A stretch of DNA of 15,262 nucleotides from Aliarcobacter butzleri (GTDB lineage Bacteria > Campylobacterota > Campylobacteria > Campylobacterales > Arcobacteraceae), in assembly GCA_012522985.1 (NCBI GenBank), contig JAAYJJ010000006.1:1-15262 (forward strand), in the 5' to 3' direction. Under the pieces are notes generated by a model that was not told the DNA's origin, searched no databases, and was given only the letters and a program-made list of their open reading frames with translations. The position numbers were made by a program, and so were the translations under genes. This document shows, in pieces, positions 13,318-15,262 of this stretch. Position 1 is the first letter of the stretch, and each line of letters starts with the position of its first letter.

Positions 13318-15084
13318 CTAATTACCTACCTTACTTAGAGTTATTTTTGGAGCTACTTTTACATGTGGGGTATCTATATCTTTATCATAATTGAGTTTTA
13401 TTCCTTTTCTTGAAGCCACTATTTTGGTATCACCATACTCTTGTAAAAGTCCAGCTTCCATAATAGCAATCTTATCTGTAACACTTAAGATATTTTCCTT
13501 ATGTGTAATAATAATAGCAGTCGTTCCTTTTGTTTTCAATGTTTTCAAAGCTCTTACAAGTGCCTCTTCGCCATCTTTGTCTAGGTTGGAGTTTGGCTCA
13601 TCAAGTACTACCAACACTGGATCATCATACAATGCTCTTGCTAATCCTATTCTTTGTCTTTGACCACCAGATAGCATAAGCCCACCACCGCCAATAATAG
13701 TATCATATCCATAAGGAAGATGAAGTATCATCTCATGAACTCCAGCCACTTTGGCTGCATTTATCACTTTATTTGGATCTATTTCACCAAATCTAGCTAT
13801 ATTTTGACTAACACTTCCCTCAAAAAGCTCTACATCTTGAGGAAGATATCCTATATATTTTCCAATATCTTCTTTATTCAGCTGAACAACATCAGCTTTA
13901 TCAAGCCTAGCTTTACCATTCACTAGTGGCCAAAGTCCAAGTACTGCTTTTGCCAAAGATGATTTTCCTGCTGCACTTGATCCTATAATAGCTATAATAT
14001 CACCTTTATCTATCTTCATAGATACACCTCTTAGAGATGGTATATTTGTATTTGGTGGAACAACTACTACACTTTCTAGACTAACTTCACCTCGAGGTTT
14101 AGGCAAAGGCATAGCCTCAGCTTCTATAGGAAACTCTTTTAGTAAAGACTCTATTTTATTAAAAGAGGCTCTTGAGCTACTAAATCCTCTCCAACTTCCT
14201 ATGATAAGATCAAGTGGAGCCAAAGCTCTACCCATAATAATAGATGCTGCTATCATCATCCCAGGGGTAACTTCATAGTTGATAGTTAGATATGCACCCA
14301 CACCCAAAATAAGTGATTGAAAAAGCAATCTTAAAGTTTTAGATACATTTGTCCAAACTGCTGTGTTATTACTAGCTATATATTGAGCGTTTAAAAATCC
14401 AAAATATTTATTTTCCCATAATTTTCTAATATTGCTTTTCATACCCATAGCATATATAACTTCAGCATTTTTCAAAGCCCCATCAACACTCATATTTGAC
14501 TCAACATTTAGCTTATTGGCAACTTCTAGCTCTTTTTTTGTGCTATATTCATTTTCTATAGCTAAGCCAAACAAAACTAAAGCAGCAAATATAGCAAAAA
14601 CTCCAAACATAGGATGAAAAATAAATAGTACTACTATATAGACTATAATCCACGGAGCATCAAAAAAGGCAAAAAGCCCATTACCAGTCATAAATTGTCT
14701 CATTTGTGTTAAATCTGTAAGAAATCTTGATGATGATTTGGTAGGATATTTTTTCTCTAGCTCAAAGAGTGAATCAAATATTCTTTTACTTAGTGTTAAA
14801 TCTAGTTGATTTCCTAGTTTTATAAGGATTTTGGATCTTATAATCTCAAAAAGTGCCATTGAAATAAAAAGTATTACAACAATCAGTGTAAGCATCAAAA
14901 GAGTATCTTCACTTTTACTAGTAAGAACTCTATCATAAAGTTGAAGCATATATAGTGGTGGTACTAACATCAAAATATTGATCAAAAAGCCAAAAACTCC
15001 ACCCATAACAAGTATCTTTTTGCTCTTTAGAAGAATATCAAATATTTGCGAATAGCTCTCCTTTTTCTTCTGAATACTAGCCAT
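13318..15084 (-). CDS. Type I secretion ABC transporter (permease-ATPase), PrtD/SapD type
   Basis: A 588-residue fused permease and ATPase, typical of the PrtD/SapD family and lacking the N-terminal peptidase-like domain of HlyB-type exporters. The membrane half (about 20-300) opens with MLVPPLYMLQLYDRVLTSKS, the hallmark of this subgroup. The nucleotide-binding half has Walker A GSSAAGKS (368-375), the Q-loop GYLPQDVELFEGSV, signature LSGGQRQR (471-478), Walker B LVVLDEP (491-497) and the switch His in IITHKE (528). It energises one-step export of an unfolded protein, usually recognised by a C-terminal signal. The ATG follows the stop of the SapC-like gene directly (TAAATG), so the two are coupled. 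All catalytic motifs are intact. The substrate is not encoded in this window. Confidence 0.95.
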   Translation of the reverse strand: MASIQKKKESYSQIFDILLKSKKILVMGGVFGFLINILMLVPPLYMLQLYDRVLTSKSEDTLLMLTLIVVILFISMALFEIIRSKILIKLGNQLDLTLSKRIFDSLFELEKKYPTKSSSRFLTDLTQMRQFMTGNGLFAFFDAPWIIVYIVVLFIFHPMFGVFAIFAALVLFGLAIENEYSTKKELEVANKLNVESNMSVDGALKNAEVIYAMGMKSNIRKLWENKYFGFLNAQYIASNNTAVWTNVSKTLRLLFQSLILGVGAYLTINYEVTPGMMIAASIIMGRALAPLDLIIGSWRGFSSSRASFNKIESLLKEFPIEAEAMPLPKPRGEVSLESVVVVPPNTNIPSLRGVSMKIDKGDIIAIIGSSAAGKSSLAKAVLGLWPLVNGKARLDKADVVQLNKEDIGKYIGYLPQDVELFEGSVSQNIARFGEIDPNKVINAAKVAGVHEMILHLPYGYDTIIGGGGLMLSGGQRQRIGLARALYDDPVLVVLDEPNSNLDKDGEEALVRALKTLKTKGTTAIIITHKENILSVTDKIAIMEAGLLQEYGDTKIVASRKGIKLNYDKDIDTPHVKVAPKITLSKVGN

Positions 15085-15262
15085 TTAGCTTCCTTGCCCT
15101 TGTCTTAGTTGAGTTAGAGTAAACAATGTTTGAATATGCTCTAGAGAGTTTAGATGTGAATCAATCAAAGCCATTATCCCACTTCTTACCCATTGTGCTA
15201 GTGTTAAATCATCTAGTTCTTTTAGCTTATCTTTACTAACTACTTTAAATCCAGTAACTAAC
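15085..15262 (-). CDS. C-terminal part of a SapC-like protein (runs off the window)
   Basis: The last 58 codons of a gene whose start lies beyond the right edge. The visible end reads TGFKVVSKDKLKELDDLTLA and then QWVRSGIMALIDSHLNSLEH, finishing LRQGQGS. This resembles the C-terminus of the SapC family, where a Gly-Phe/Tyr-x-Ile/Val strand and a Leu-rich segment ending in a hxxxhL-SL helix are common. SapC-family genes sit next to S-layer or type I secretion genes, for example at the sap locus of Campylobacter fetus; the function is not settled. The stop is followed immediately by the transporter start. The family call is from a partial sequence read by eye, supported by the gene order. Confidence 0.6.
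   Translation of the reverse strand, partial: LVTGFKVVSKDKLKELDDLTLAQWVRSGIMALIDSHLNSLEHIQTLFTLTQLRQGQGS

Overview
The window is AT-rich, tightly packed DNA from a Campylobacterota-type (epsilonproteobacterial) genome, most likely Arcobacter-like. This rests on the base composition, the short intergenic gaps, a FIST-PAS-GGDEF-EAL signalling protein and a type I secretion operon whose order matches the Campylobacter fetus sapCDEF locus. The species call is inference; no rRNA or marker gene is present.

Left part (about 1-4130, all genes on the minus strand) is accessory DNA. A small antitoxin-like gene (123-347) has a strong ribosome binding site and a perfect palindrome overlapping its -10 box. 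A gene-poor stretch (348-765) follows, with gene debris, two short palindromes and a sequence resembling an IS3-family end. Four genes then read as one unit from a promoter near 4050: an ABC/OLD-type AAA ATPase (2713-4005), a small PD-(D/E)XK nuclease-like protein overlapping it by 8 nt (2187-2720), the C-terminal half of an AlbA_2/RecG-like regulator without its N-terminus (1584-2183), and a KilA-N protein (766-1584). The ATPase-nuclease pair looks like a two-gene defence module, and this is the best candidate here for an undescribed system. A 21-bp repeat with two mismatches lies on both sides of the unit, at 566-586 and 4108-4128.

Middle part (4191-10687) looks like core genome. A cation:proton antiporter (4191-5354), FeoB (5410-7515) and FeoA (7502-7738) run on the minus strand. 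The feo start region has a Fur-box-like sequence over the inferred transcription start. Divergent from feo is a c-di-GMP signalling gene (7905-10687) encoding FIST, PAS, GGDEF and EAL domains. It is interrupted exactly at an in-frame A_AAA_AAA heptamer. A -1 ribosomal slip there, or one extra A, would join the two parts into one protein of about 927 residues.

Right part (10704-15262, minus strand) is a complete type I secretion apparatus: inner-membrane ABC ATPase/permease (13318-15084), HlyD-type adaptor (12013-13311) and TolC-type outer membrane channel (10704-12023). It is preceded by the last 58 residues of a SapC-like protein (15085-15262). The genes abut or overlap and form an operon that starts outside the window. 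No secreted substrate is visible. The c-di-GMP gene converges on the end of this operon with a 16-nt gap.
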